Origin: JAJYQH01 sp036261615 | GTDB lineage: Bacteria > Actinomycetota > Actinomycetes > Propionibacteriales > Propionibacteriaceae | Assembly (NCBI GenBank): GCA_036261615.1 | Contig: DATAKK010000074.1 | Coordinates: 1-20,886 of the forward strand | Direction of reading: 5' to 3' | Length of the DNA: 20,886 nt | Shown here: positions 6,658-13,085 of the stretch, in pieces | Layout: each line of letters starts with the position of its first letter | How positions within the stretch are numbered: the first letter of the stretch is position 1 | Made by a program: the position numbers and the translations under genes | The notes under the pieces: model-generated | Database searches by the model: none | Told to the model about the DNA's origin: nothing | Seen by the model: the letters and a program-made list of their open reading frames with translations, nothing else

Positions 6658-7029
6658 TCAGGCCACCCCTCCCCGCCCATAGCGGGGACAGGCGACGACC
6701 GCGTCCTGAGTGAGCCCGAGCAACCGCTCGGCCGCGCCCAGCAGGTCGAGGGTCTGCTGCGGGTGAGCGAGGGAGTACACCGAGGCGCGGCCCTCGGCCC
6801 GCACGGCGACGAGTCCGCAGTCGAGCAGACAGGCGAGGTGCCGGCTCACCGTCGACTGGGCCAGGCCCAGGTGCCTCGTGAGATCGACGACCCGGTGGTC
6901 GCCGAGGGCCAGGTGCTGCACGATCGTGAGCCGCGAGCGGTCGCTGAACCCGTGGAAGAGGCACGCCGCCGCCTCGAGCGCCGAGTCCTCCCCGACCACG
7001 GCATCGCCGGTCATGCCTGTCATCGCCAT
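6658..7029 (-). CDS. ArsR/SmtB-family metal sensor, CmtR-like Cys triad
   Basis: The product has 123 residues with a winged-helix DNA-binding fold. The recognition helix region is DLTRHLGLAQSTVSRHLACL (about 49-68). Cys67 and Cys71 in the helix (ACLLDC) and Cys114 near the C-terminus (VVACPRYG) match the three thiolates used by the Cd/Pb sensor CmtR of mycobacteria; Cys23 is extra. The repressor should leave DNA when a soft metal binds. It lies just upstream of the CDF exporter, its likely target. The start is uncertain: ATG at 7029, 7023 or 7014 are all in frame and none has a strong Shine-Dalgarno. An inverted repeat covers this region and may be its operator. CmtR assignment is by motif only. 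Confidence 0.85.
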   Translation of the reverse strand: MAMTGMTGDAVVGEDSALEAAACLFHGFSDRSRLTIVQHLALGDHRVVDLTRHLGLAQSTVSRHLACLLDCGLVAVRAEGRASVYSLAHPQQTLDLLGAAERLLGLTQDAVVACPRYGRGGVA

Positions 7030-7041
7030 CCAGCGATGATA
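7018..7041 (-). promoter_or_regulatory. Candidate ArsR operator overlapping the sensor start
   Basis: TCATCGC (7020-7026) and GCGATGA (7033-7039) are perfect arms around a six-base centre. A further T/A match lies at 7018/7041 beyond one mismatch. The size and spacing are those of ArsR/SmtB operators. It spans the proposed start codon, which would allow autorepression. The alternative is chance symmetry created by the repeated GCGATGA near the ATG codons. Confidence 0.45.
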
Positions 7042-7048
7042 GCGCCGG

Positions 7049-7384
7049 TCACGCCGGGCGCGGTGCGTACATGATGACGCCGACGCCCGCGAGGCAGATG
7101 AGGGCGCCGATGACGTCGTAGCGGTCGGGTCGGTAGCCGTCGACCACCGCACCCCAGACGAGGGACGCCGCGACGAACACCCCGCCGTAGGCGGCCAGCA
7201 CCCGGCCGAAGTGGGCGTCCGGCTGGAAGGTGGTGATCACGCCGTAGGCACCCAGCACGACGACCCCCGCGCCCAGCCACCACGGTCCCTTGTGCTCGCG
7301 CAGGCTCTGCCACACCAGCCACGAGCCGCCGATCTCGGCGAGCGCGGACAGGAGGAACAGGATCATCGATTCGGCGGTACGCAT
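7049..7384 (-). CDS. YnfA/UPF0060-family small membrane protein
   Basis: The product has 111 residues and four transmembrane helices. It carries the family signatures (LAEIGGSWLVWQSLRE, YGVITTFQPDAHFGRVLAAYGG, VDGYRPDRYDVIGALICLAG). The length equals the family norm of about 110. The fold is that of the small multidrug-resistance transporters; efflux of small toxic molecules is reported for some members, but the substrate here is unknown. AAGGA lies eight bases before the ATG. It ends 19 bases before the ArsR gene, so the three genes from 7384 to 5718 may form one unit. The operator between the first two would then also give the ArsR/CDF pair its own promoter. Confidence 0.9.
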   Translation of the reverse strand: MRTAESMILFLLSALAEIGGSWLVWQSLREHKGPWWLGAGVVVLGAYGVITTFQPDAHFGRVLAAYGGVFVAASLVWGAVVDGYRPDRYDVIGALICLAGVGVIMYAPRPA

Positions 7385-7565
7385 CCGGCGGTCCTTCCGG
7401 GGGAGGTGACGGCGGGCACCGGACCTGCGGGGCTCCCGGGATCCAGCGCCCCGCGGAGTCCCGCACCTGGGCGCCGCGTACCGCGAGGATAGCGACGAGG
7501 CGACCTCGGACGCCGGAGCGCGTGGTGGAATGGCCGGGCCGACCCACCGACCACCTGGAGGCGCC

Positions 7566-8690
7566 GTGAGCGACTCGACCCGGCCACCCGTCTACCTCGA
7601 CCACAACGGCACCGCGCCCGTCGCCCCGCAGGTGGCCGAGGCCATGTGGCCCTACCTCACCGAGCACTTCGGCAACCCCTCCAGCCTGACCCCTCAGGGC
7701 CGGGTCGCCCGCGAGGCCGTGGAGGGCGCGCGTGAGCGGCTGGCCGCTCTCGTGGGAGCGAACCCGGACGAGATCGTCTTCACCTCAGGGGGCACCGAGT
7801 CGAACAACCTCGCGATCCGGGGGTCGGCGGCGTCGGCGAGCATCCGGGTCGTGGTCTCGTCGGTGGTCGAGCACCCGGCCACTGCGCAACCCCTGACCCT
7901 CCTCGAGCAGGACGGCTGGACCGCGCACCGGATGCCGGTGGACGCCGCGGGCCGGGTCGCGCCGGCGTCCGTGCCGCAGGGGCCGGTCGGGCTCGGCACG
8001 CTGATCCTCGCCCAGAACGAGGTGGGCACCCTCGAGCCCGTGGCGGAGGTCGCCGAGCGGGTCCACGCGGCGGGAGGCGTCATGCACGCGGACGGCGCCC
8101 AGGCCGTCGGGAAGATCCCGGTGGACGTCCGCTCGCTGGGGGTCGACCTGCTGAGCATCGCCGGCCACAAGCTGTACGCACCCAAGGGGGTCGGGGCACT
8201 CGTCGTGCGCCGGGGGACGCCGCTGCGCCCACTGCTGGTGGGGGCCGGGCAGGAGCGCGGCCTGCGCCCGGGAACGGAGAACGTCGCCTCGGTCGTCGGG
8301 CTGGGCGCGGCCGCCGACCTGGCCCGGAGCGTGCTCGCCGACGAGCCGGGCCGCCAGGAGGGGTTGCGGGAGCTGTTGTGGCGGCTTCTCTCGCAAGGGA
8401 TCCCCGGTCTGGTGCGGCTCAGCCCCGCCCAGGGCTGCCTGCCGAACACGCTCATGGTCGCCGTCCCCGGCCGCGCGGGCGCCGACCTGCTCGGGGACGC
8501 ACCGGGCGTGGCGGCGTCCACCGGCAGCGCCTGCCACTCAGGGGTCCACACCCCGGCCGCCACCCTGCTCGCAATGGGGGTGGACGCCGGCACCGCGGTG
8601 GGCGCGGTCAGGCTCACTCTGGGCCGGTCGACCAGCCGGTCAGACGTCGTCCGCGCGGCCGAGGCCCTGGTCAGCGCTGCGCGACGATGA
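7566..8690 (+). CDS. Class V aminotransferase-fold cysteine desulfurase / selenocysteine-lyase-like
   Basis: The product has 374 residues. This PLP enzyme removes sulfur (or selenium) from cysteine (or selenocysteine) as an enzyme-bound persulfide. The start is YLDHNGTAP, the phosphate-binding loop is TSGGTESNN, Lys202 in AGHKLYAPKG binds PLP, GQERGLRPGTENV is the family signature, and the persulfide cysteine is Cys323 in TGSACHSG. The segment GRSTSRSD and the short flexible loop after Cys323 resemble group II NifS and eukaryotic selenocysteine lyase as much as IscS. No scaffold (IscU/SufU) or tRNA thiolase gene lies beside it. GTG at 7566 is chosen for its GGAGG five bases upstream. The end overlaps the convergent nitrite reductase gene by 20 bases. 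Confidence 0.9.
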   Translation: MSDSTRPPVYLDHNGTAPVAPQVAEAMWPYLTEHFGNPSSLTPQGRVAREAVEGARERLAALVGANPDEIVFTSGGTESNNLAIRGSAASASIRVVVSSVVEHPATAQPLTLLEQDGWTAHRMPVDAAGRVAPASVPQGPVGLGTLILAQNEVGTLEPVAEVAERVHAAGGVMHADGAQAVGKIPVDVRSLGVDLLSIAGHKLYAPKGVGALVVRRGTPLRPLLVGAGQERGLRPGTENVASVVGLGAAADLARSVLADEPGRQEGLRELLWRLLSQGIPGLVRLSPAQGCLPNTLMVAVPGRAGADLLGDAPGVAASTGSACHSGVHTPAATLLAMGVDAGTAVGAVRLTLGRSTSRSDVVRAAEALVSAARR

Positions 8691-11346
8691 CCCCGTGGGC
8701 CCCCCGTTCGGCGTCGGCCATGAGGTGGCTCACGAACGGGTAGTGGCCGGCCTCCGGGAGGGTGAGCTCGACGAAGCCACCCTGGCCCGGCTGGAGGGCC
8801 AGCACCTGACTGCCTCCGGAGCTGTCGCCGAAGGCGTCCCGGCCGTTCTTCAACTGGTAGGCACCCTCCAGGTACACGGTGTCGAACTGCGCGCCCACGA
8901 CGTGGAAGTCCATGACCCCCACCGGTCCGGCGTTGAGCAGCCACAGCCGGATCCGCCGGCCGACAGGCACGACCAGGGGCCGGTGGTCGTACTGGAAGGC
9001 GATGCCGTTGAACGTGTAGAAGGTCGGGGTGGCGCCGCTGGACGCCGCCTGCGAGTCGACCTCCTGCGGGGTGCCGCGACCGTCGCCGGCCACGTACACG
9101 GCGTCCTGCTGCAGCACGAAGGACGCCGACACCGGGTCGAGGGCGGGCGGGTCGATGATCACTGCGCCATGCATGCCGGCCGCGATGTGGGCGCTCATCG
9201 GGATGGTCGAGCAGTGGTACATCCAGATGCCGGCCCGGTGGGCGGTGAACGTGTAGGTGAGCGATGCACCCGGCGGGATCGTGCGCATCGCGGCGTCCGG
9301 GGCCAGGGTGCCGGCGTGGAAGTCGATGGAGTGGCCCATCGTCGAGCGGTTGACCAGGGTGACGACGAAGGTGTCGCCGACGCGTCCGTGCAGGGTGGGC
9401 CCGGGCACCGAGCCGTTGTAGGTCCAGCGCTTCTGCCAGACCCCGGGCGCGACCTCCAGCAGCCTGTCCTCGATGGTGAACGTGACCCGGTGCGTGGCCC
9501 CGGAGCCGATCGGGGGCAGGCCGGCGTCCGCGGCCCGGAAGTCGGCGGGGACGGTCGCATCGGCCGTGACCGGCGCCCCGGGCGAGGGTGCGTTGGTCGT
9601 CGTCGCGGACGCCGGCGCGCTGACGCCGCTCGCCACGATGGTGAGCGTCATGCCCATCTGCCGGTGGCCCGCGATCGAGCACCAGCCGGCGATGTCGTGG
9701 GTGACGACGCCGGCGTCGACGGTGGCGCCGTGTCCGGGCAGCAGCCGGCCGCTGTCGGCCCCGGTCTCGAGGACGAGGTCGTGGGTCGTCGTCGGGTCGG
9801 TGTTGGTCACGTGGATGACCAGCCGGTTCCCGGCGGGGACGACGAGGCGATCCGGGGTGAACCGCATGCCCGCTGCGGTCACCGAGAGGGTTGTGGTACG
9901 GCCGGTCGGCGTCGCCGCGGTCGCCGGGAGCGCCCCGTCCGCAGAGCCCCCCAGCCCGGCGGCCCCGGGGTCCCACGCGAGCGCCAGGGAGAGGGCGAGG
10001 GCGGCGACGGCGATGCCGGCGACGAACTGCCCCGGGGACCAGATGCCGTGCTCCTCGGCCATCGGCCGGTCGGACGCCGGCGCACTGCCGGGCTGCCTGC
10101 GGGCGAGTTTCTCCCGAACGGCCGCGTGGATGGCGATCATCATCACCGGCAGGAACGTCCCTAGCGCGACGAGGGAGATCGCCGCGCCGGCGAGATGCAC
10201 CGGGCGGGTCGAGGGCACGAGCCAGAGCACCAGCCCGAGATTGGTCACGGTGATCCGAAACACCGCGAGCCGGTCGAAGACCCCCTGGGCGGTGCGCCAG
10301 ACGTGGGCCCCGCCGCCGAGCACGACGGGGACGAGGTACGACAGGGCCCCTTGGAGGATCTGGCCGGCGAAGCCCACGGTGATGGCGACGGCGATCGTCG
10401 TGTAGCCGGAGTCCATCCGCGCCCAGGTCGAGGTGGTGGCGACGTGCACGGCGACGAGCACGAGGGTGACGGCGAACCAGCCGAGGGCCGAGGACACCGA
10501 CCAGGTGGACGCGTGGCGGGGCGGAGCGGTGCGGGCCGGACGCACCAGCGCCCGTCCCCACCAGCACAGCGCCGCCGCGTAGGCGACGACCGCCGCGAGG
10601 GTGCCCCAGCGGGAGCCGAGCAGCGCGGCCACGTCGAGCCCGGCGAGCGCCACGAGGAACAGTGGGAGCGCCTGGGTCGCCAGCCGGTCGGCGCGGTCGT
10701 CGAGCCGCGTCCGCAGCATTGTCGGCCACAGTGTCAGCAGCGTTCCCCAGACCGTGAGGCCGACCCAGCCGAGCACCATGGTGAGGGAGTGGGCGAGCAG
10801 CAGCCGCCCGGCCGTCACGTCGTCGGGGCCCTTGGCGAGCATCGCGCCGAAGGTGGCCCCGACCGGCAGGCAGGCGGACGCCGCCAGGTAGTAGCGGATG
10901 GCGATCCGGAAGCGCCCGGGAAGGGCGTGCCGCAGCCGGTGCCACAGGCTCAGCCCGTGCCAGATGACGGCGACTCCCACCAGCGTGGCCCCGGCCACGG
11001 TGAGCGGCCAGACGCCAGTCGGCACCCCGGTGACGACGAGGGCGGTGCCGGCGATGTGCAGCAGGATCCGCTCGTTCTGCCGGCGCTGGTCGGCGTCCGT
11101 GAGCGGCGTCTTGAGCAGGGCCTGGGCGAAGTGGCTCGACCAGACGATGATCGAGTGGGTGAGCGCGCCGAGCAGCACGAGGTGGATGGCCGCCCAGCCG
11201 AGCCGGGGGAACCAGGGGTGCAGCAGCGCGAACACCAGCGCGAGCGCCAGCCAGACGACCGGCGGCCGGTCGCGGAGGGCTCCCCCCTGACGCTTGCGCG
11301 GGCGCGGGGGCGCCTCCTCCGGGCCGGTGCGGACGGGGATCGTCAC
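8671..11346 (-). CDS. nirK: Fused membrane domain, cupredoxin and copper nitrite reductase
   Basis: The product has 891 residues in three parts. Residues about 30-450 form a polytopic membrane domain, NnrS/CcoN-like, with HSLTMVLGWVGLTVWG (His186 first). Residues about 483-572 form a cupredoxin with a complete type 1 copper site (His522, Cys556, His561, Met566). Residues about 597-891 are a two-domain copper nitrite reductase. Type 1 ligands are His672, Cys712, His720 and Met725; type 2 ligands are His677, His711 and His874; the catalytic pair is Asp675 and His815. The copper domains should sit outside the membrane and reduce nitrite to NO, with the extra cupredoxin as internal electron donor. 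The start is GTG with AAAGGAG upstream; it overlaps the NnrS-like stop as GTGA. There is no separate signal peptide: the first membrane helices serve for export. Confidence 0.9.
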   Translation of the reverse strand: MTIPVRTGPEEAPPRPRKRQGGALRDRPPVVWLALALVFALLHPWFPRLGWAAIHLVLLGALTHSIIVWSSHFAQALLKTPLTDADQRRQNERILLHIAGTALVVTGVPTGVWPLTVAGATLVGVAVIWHGLSLWHRLRHALPGRFRIAIRYYLAASACLPVGATFGAMLAKGPDDVTAGRLLLAHSLTMVLGWVGLTVWGTLLTLWPTMLRTRLDDRADRLATQALPLFLVALAGLDVAALLGSRWGTLAAVVAYAAALCWWGRALVRPARTAPPRHASTWSVSSALGWFAVTLVLVAVHVATTSTWARMDSGYTTIAVAITVGFAGQILQGALSYLVPVVLGGGAHVWRTAQGVFDRLAVFRITVTNLGLVLWLVPSTRPVHLAGAAISLVALGTFLPVMMIAIHAAVREKLARRQPGSAPASDRPMAEEHGIWSPGQFVAGIAVAALALSLALAWDPGAAGLGGSADGALPATAATPTGRTTTLSVTAAGMRFTPDRLVVPAGNRLVIHVTNTDPTTTHDLVLETGADSGRLLPGHGATVDAGVVTHDIAGWCSIAGHRQMGMTLTIVASGVSAPASATTTNAPSPGAPVTADATVPADFRAADAGLPPIGSGATHRVTFTIEDRLLEVAPGVWQKRWTYNGSVPGPTLHGRVGDTFVVTLVNRSTMGHSIDFHAGTLAPDAAMRTIPPGASLTYTFTAHRAGIWMYHCSTIPMSAHIAAGMHGAVIIDPPALDPVSASFVLQQDAVYVAGDGRGTPQEVDSQAASSGATPTFYTFNGIAFQYDHRPLVVPVGRRIRLWLLNAGPVGVMDFHVVGAQFDTVYLEGAYQLKNGRDAFGDSSGGSQVLALQPGQGGFVELTLPEAGHYPFVSHLMADAERGAHGVIVAQR

Positions 11347-12491
11347 GACGCGCTCCTTTCGGGCGTCGTCCGCTGCCCGGCCCGGCGCAAGGGTGCGGCC
11401 GGTCGCGCGGTGGCCACGAGCGCGGCCCCGAGCGCGGGGAGCAGGAGCAGAGCAGTGAGGGTCAACCAGATGCCGAGGTCCCAGGCCCAACCGACCCCGA
11501 GCCAGTCGCCGGCGCAGACGCGCAGGACGAGTCCCGCGTGCAGCACGAGCAGCGGCACCCAGAGCACGGGGTGGTACGGCAGCGGCCGGCGGATGACGGC
11601 GGGAAGAATGATCGGCGCGTGCCCCATGACCATCGACATGGCGAACCCGAGGAACACGCCGTGGACCACCGTGTCGTAGGTGCCGGCCGAGCCCGGCCTC
11701 CCCCGCAGCACCCACGTGAGCGCGGCCGCGGCCAGCCAGGCGTAGCCGAGGAGCATCGCCCAGCCCGAGAAGCGGGCCAGCCCCGCGCGCCGGACGTTGC
11801 GGCGGGCGACGTCGCCGAGGGACGTCCAGGCGGTGAGGGCGAGCAGCGAGACCCCGAACGCGCGATCGCCCCACGATGTGGGGGCGAGGGTCGTGGCTGC
11901 GGCGGCGATCACCACGACGGCGAGGGCGAGCAGCGTCCGCTCGCTCCCCTTCGGCCGGTGCAGCCGGGCCAGTTCGACCCGCTCGGCGGCGATGACCAGG
12001 ACGATGTAGGCCACCAGCCACGGCACCAGGGTGTAGACGGCGACCCGTAGCCAGAGGACGGACGCGACGAGGGCGGCGGTGACGCCGAGGATCTCGACCG
12101 CGGTCGCCTCGTCCCGCTGCCGTGCGAACAGCGCGGCGTAGACCCCGAGCAGGACGAGGAGCCCGTCGATGAACAGCATCGTGCCGACCTGCTGCCGCAG
12201 ACCCAGCGAGAGCGCCACTCCTCCGGCGCCGAGCAGGCCCGGCGCGAGATAGGCCCAGGGACGCCGCAACGCCACGGCACGCTCGAGCGAGATCAGCGTT
12301 CCGAGGAAGCCGAGCACCATGAGCATGCCGTGGCGGTTGCCGAGTTCGGCCTGCTCCACCGGGGAGGGGAGCCCGGCCAGGACGAGCGCGGCGTCGAGCC
12401 CGGCAAGCAGCGAGACACCGGCGGGCACGAGCACCAGGGCGGGCGGGAGGCCGCGGCGTCCCGGCGTCCGGAGGCTCCCTGGGGAAGTCAT
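11343..12491 (-). CDS. NnrS-like heme-copper membrane protein
   Basis: The product has 382 residues and is almost entirely hydrophobic, with about ten to twelve membrane helices. Conserved His-containing helices include GNRHGMLMVLGFLGTLISLE near the N-terminus and HGVFLGFAMSMVMGHAPIIL with PLPYHP in the C-terminal third. These match NnrS, a heme- and copper-containing protein linked to nitric-oxide stress during nitrite respiration. It lies between the DUF2249 gene (19 bases upstream) and the fused nitrite reductase (overlap GTGA), which supports a role in handling NO. The membrane half of the fused reductase looks related, so the operon may hold two diverged copies of this module. The ATG at 12491 is the plain first choice; no strong ribosome site is seen. 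Confidence 0.83.
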   Translation of the reverse strand: MTSPGSLRTPGRRGLPPALVLVPAGVSLLAGLDAALVLAGLPSPVEQAELGNRHGMLMVLGFLGTLISLERAVALRRPWAYLAPGLLGAGGVALSLGLRQQVGTMLFIDGLLVLLGVYAALFARQRDEATAVEILGVTAALVASVLWLRVAVYTLVPWLVAYIVLVIAAERVELARLHRPKGSERTLLALAVVVIAAAATTLAPTSWGDRAFGVSLLALTAWTSLGDVARRNVRRAGLARFSGWAMLLGYAWLAAAALTWVLRGRPGSAGTYDTVVHGVFLGFAMSMVMGHAPIILPAVIRRPLPYHPVLWVPLLVLHAGLVLRVCAGDWLGVGWAWDLGIWLTLTALLLLPALGAALVATARPAAPLRRAGQRTTPERSAS

Positions 12492-12510
12492 GCGCTCGCG
12501 GTCCCGCGGG

Positions 12511-12792
12511 TCAGCGGCGGGAGAACTGCAGACGCCAGGCCTCGGGGCCGCGCTCGAGGTAGGTGACCTCGATCGAGTCGCCCTCGCGCTCGGCGATCTG
12601 CGCGAGCAGCGGCTTGGGGTCGTGCGGGGCGACGAGGATCATCGCGTTGCCCGGCTGCACCGACGAGAGGGCGCCGAAGATCGTCGCGTGGCGGATGGCG
12701 TGCGGGATGGTGCGGGCATCGAGTTCGGGGACGCCGTGGTCCTCGCCGCAGGCGCACCCCGTGTGCGCCTGGGTCAGGGGGAGCTCGGTCAT
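12511..12792 (-). CDS. DUF2249 protein
   Basis: The product has 93 residues and is cytosolic. The DUF2249 core is easy to see: ELDARTIPHAIRHATIFGAL, then a strand with LVAPHDPKPLLAQI, then YLERGPEAWRLQF. An extra N-terminal motif CACGEDHG carries two cysteines and a histidine and may bind metal. The fold belongs to the TusA/SirA-like group. Members are often found next to denitrification, hemerythrin and NO-response genes, as here. The biochemical role is unknown. AAGGA lies seven bases before the ATG. It is first in the three-gene nitrite operon, behind an AT-rich promoter. Confidence 0.86.
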   Translation of the reverse strand: MTELPLTQAHTGCACGEDHGVPELDARTIPHAIRHATIFGALSSVQPGNAMILVAPHDPKPLLAQIAEREGDSIEVTYLERGPEAWRLQFSRR

Positions 12793-12824
12793 GAGCGGAT
12801 CCTTCCGTGGAGAGCAGGTCTGGC

Positions 12825-12858
12825 TGTTATTTAACATCTCACTCGTTTTAAATGACAA
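12825..12858 (-). promoter_or_regulatory. Promoter and long inverted repeat of the nitrite operon
   Basis: TGTTATTTAA (12825-12834) and TTAAATGACA (12848-12857) are inverted arms with nine of ten positions matching and a 13-base centre. On the minus strand TTGTCA (12853-12858) is a good -35, and TTAAAT or TAAATA 18-19 bases downstream is a good -10. The repeat therefore overlaps the promoter and would suit a repressor. The patch is strikingly AT-rich in this genome. It does not match an FNR box. Part of it resembles an NsrR half-site, but the regulator is not identified. Confidence 0.6.
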
Positions 12859-12990
12859 CTGGCCCCGCGAGCCCGCCGGGCTCCGCCAAAATCCGCCCTC
12901 GTCGGGGAGCGGCGGATCGTCCAAACCCCACCCCAGCCCGTCGTGGATGAAAGCCCGGACGGTGCGACCGGGCGCGGAAGCGGGGCGCAG

Positions 12991-13004
12991 CGAAAACGAT
13001 TGCG
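12991..13004 (+). promoter_or_regulatory. LacI-family operator candidate upstream of the cellulase
   Basis: CGAAAACGATTGCG has the central CG and flanking AA/TT pairs of LacI-family operators; five of seven symmetric pairs match. It lies about 20 bases upstream of the predicted -35 of the GH6 gene. Actinobacterial cellulase genes are commonly controlled by LacI-type sugar sensors (CebR/CelR), though their known 14-base palindrome is different. Confidence 0.42.
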
Positions 13005-13007
13005 GAA

Positions 13008-13052
13008 AGTGCTCCAGCACTCTTGACAGCCTGGTAAGTCGGCGGGGAATGT
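13008..13052 (+). promoter_or_regulatory. Promoter region of the GH6 cellulase with adjoining palindrome
   Basis: A perfect palindrome AGTGCT-CC-AGCACT (13008-13021) directly precedes TTGACA (13023-13028), a consensus -35. A weak -10 (GAATGT, 13047-13052) follows after 18 bases. The palindrome may be a second regulator site. The remainder of the 293-base gap between 12792 and 13086 shows no other clear signal. Confidence 0.5.
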
Positions 13053-13085
13053 GTGTCCCACTACGACGAAGTAGGAGACAACCCG

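Noticed and set aside
7694..10945. A minus-strand open frame of more than 1000 codons
   Set aside because: It is a shadow of the nitrite reductase gene in another frame and runs antisense through the cysteine desulfurase. It is Arg/Pro/Gly-rich with no recognisable domain.
12825..12858. An FNR/CRP-type site before the nitrite operon
   Set aside because: The pattern TTGAT-N4-ATCAA is absent. The symmetry has a 13-base centre and different half-sites.
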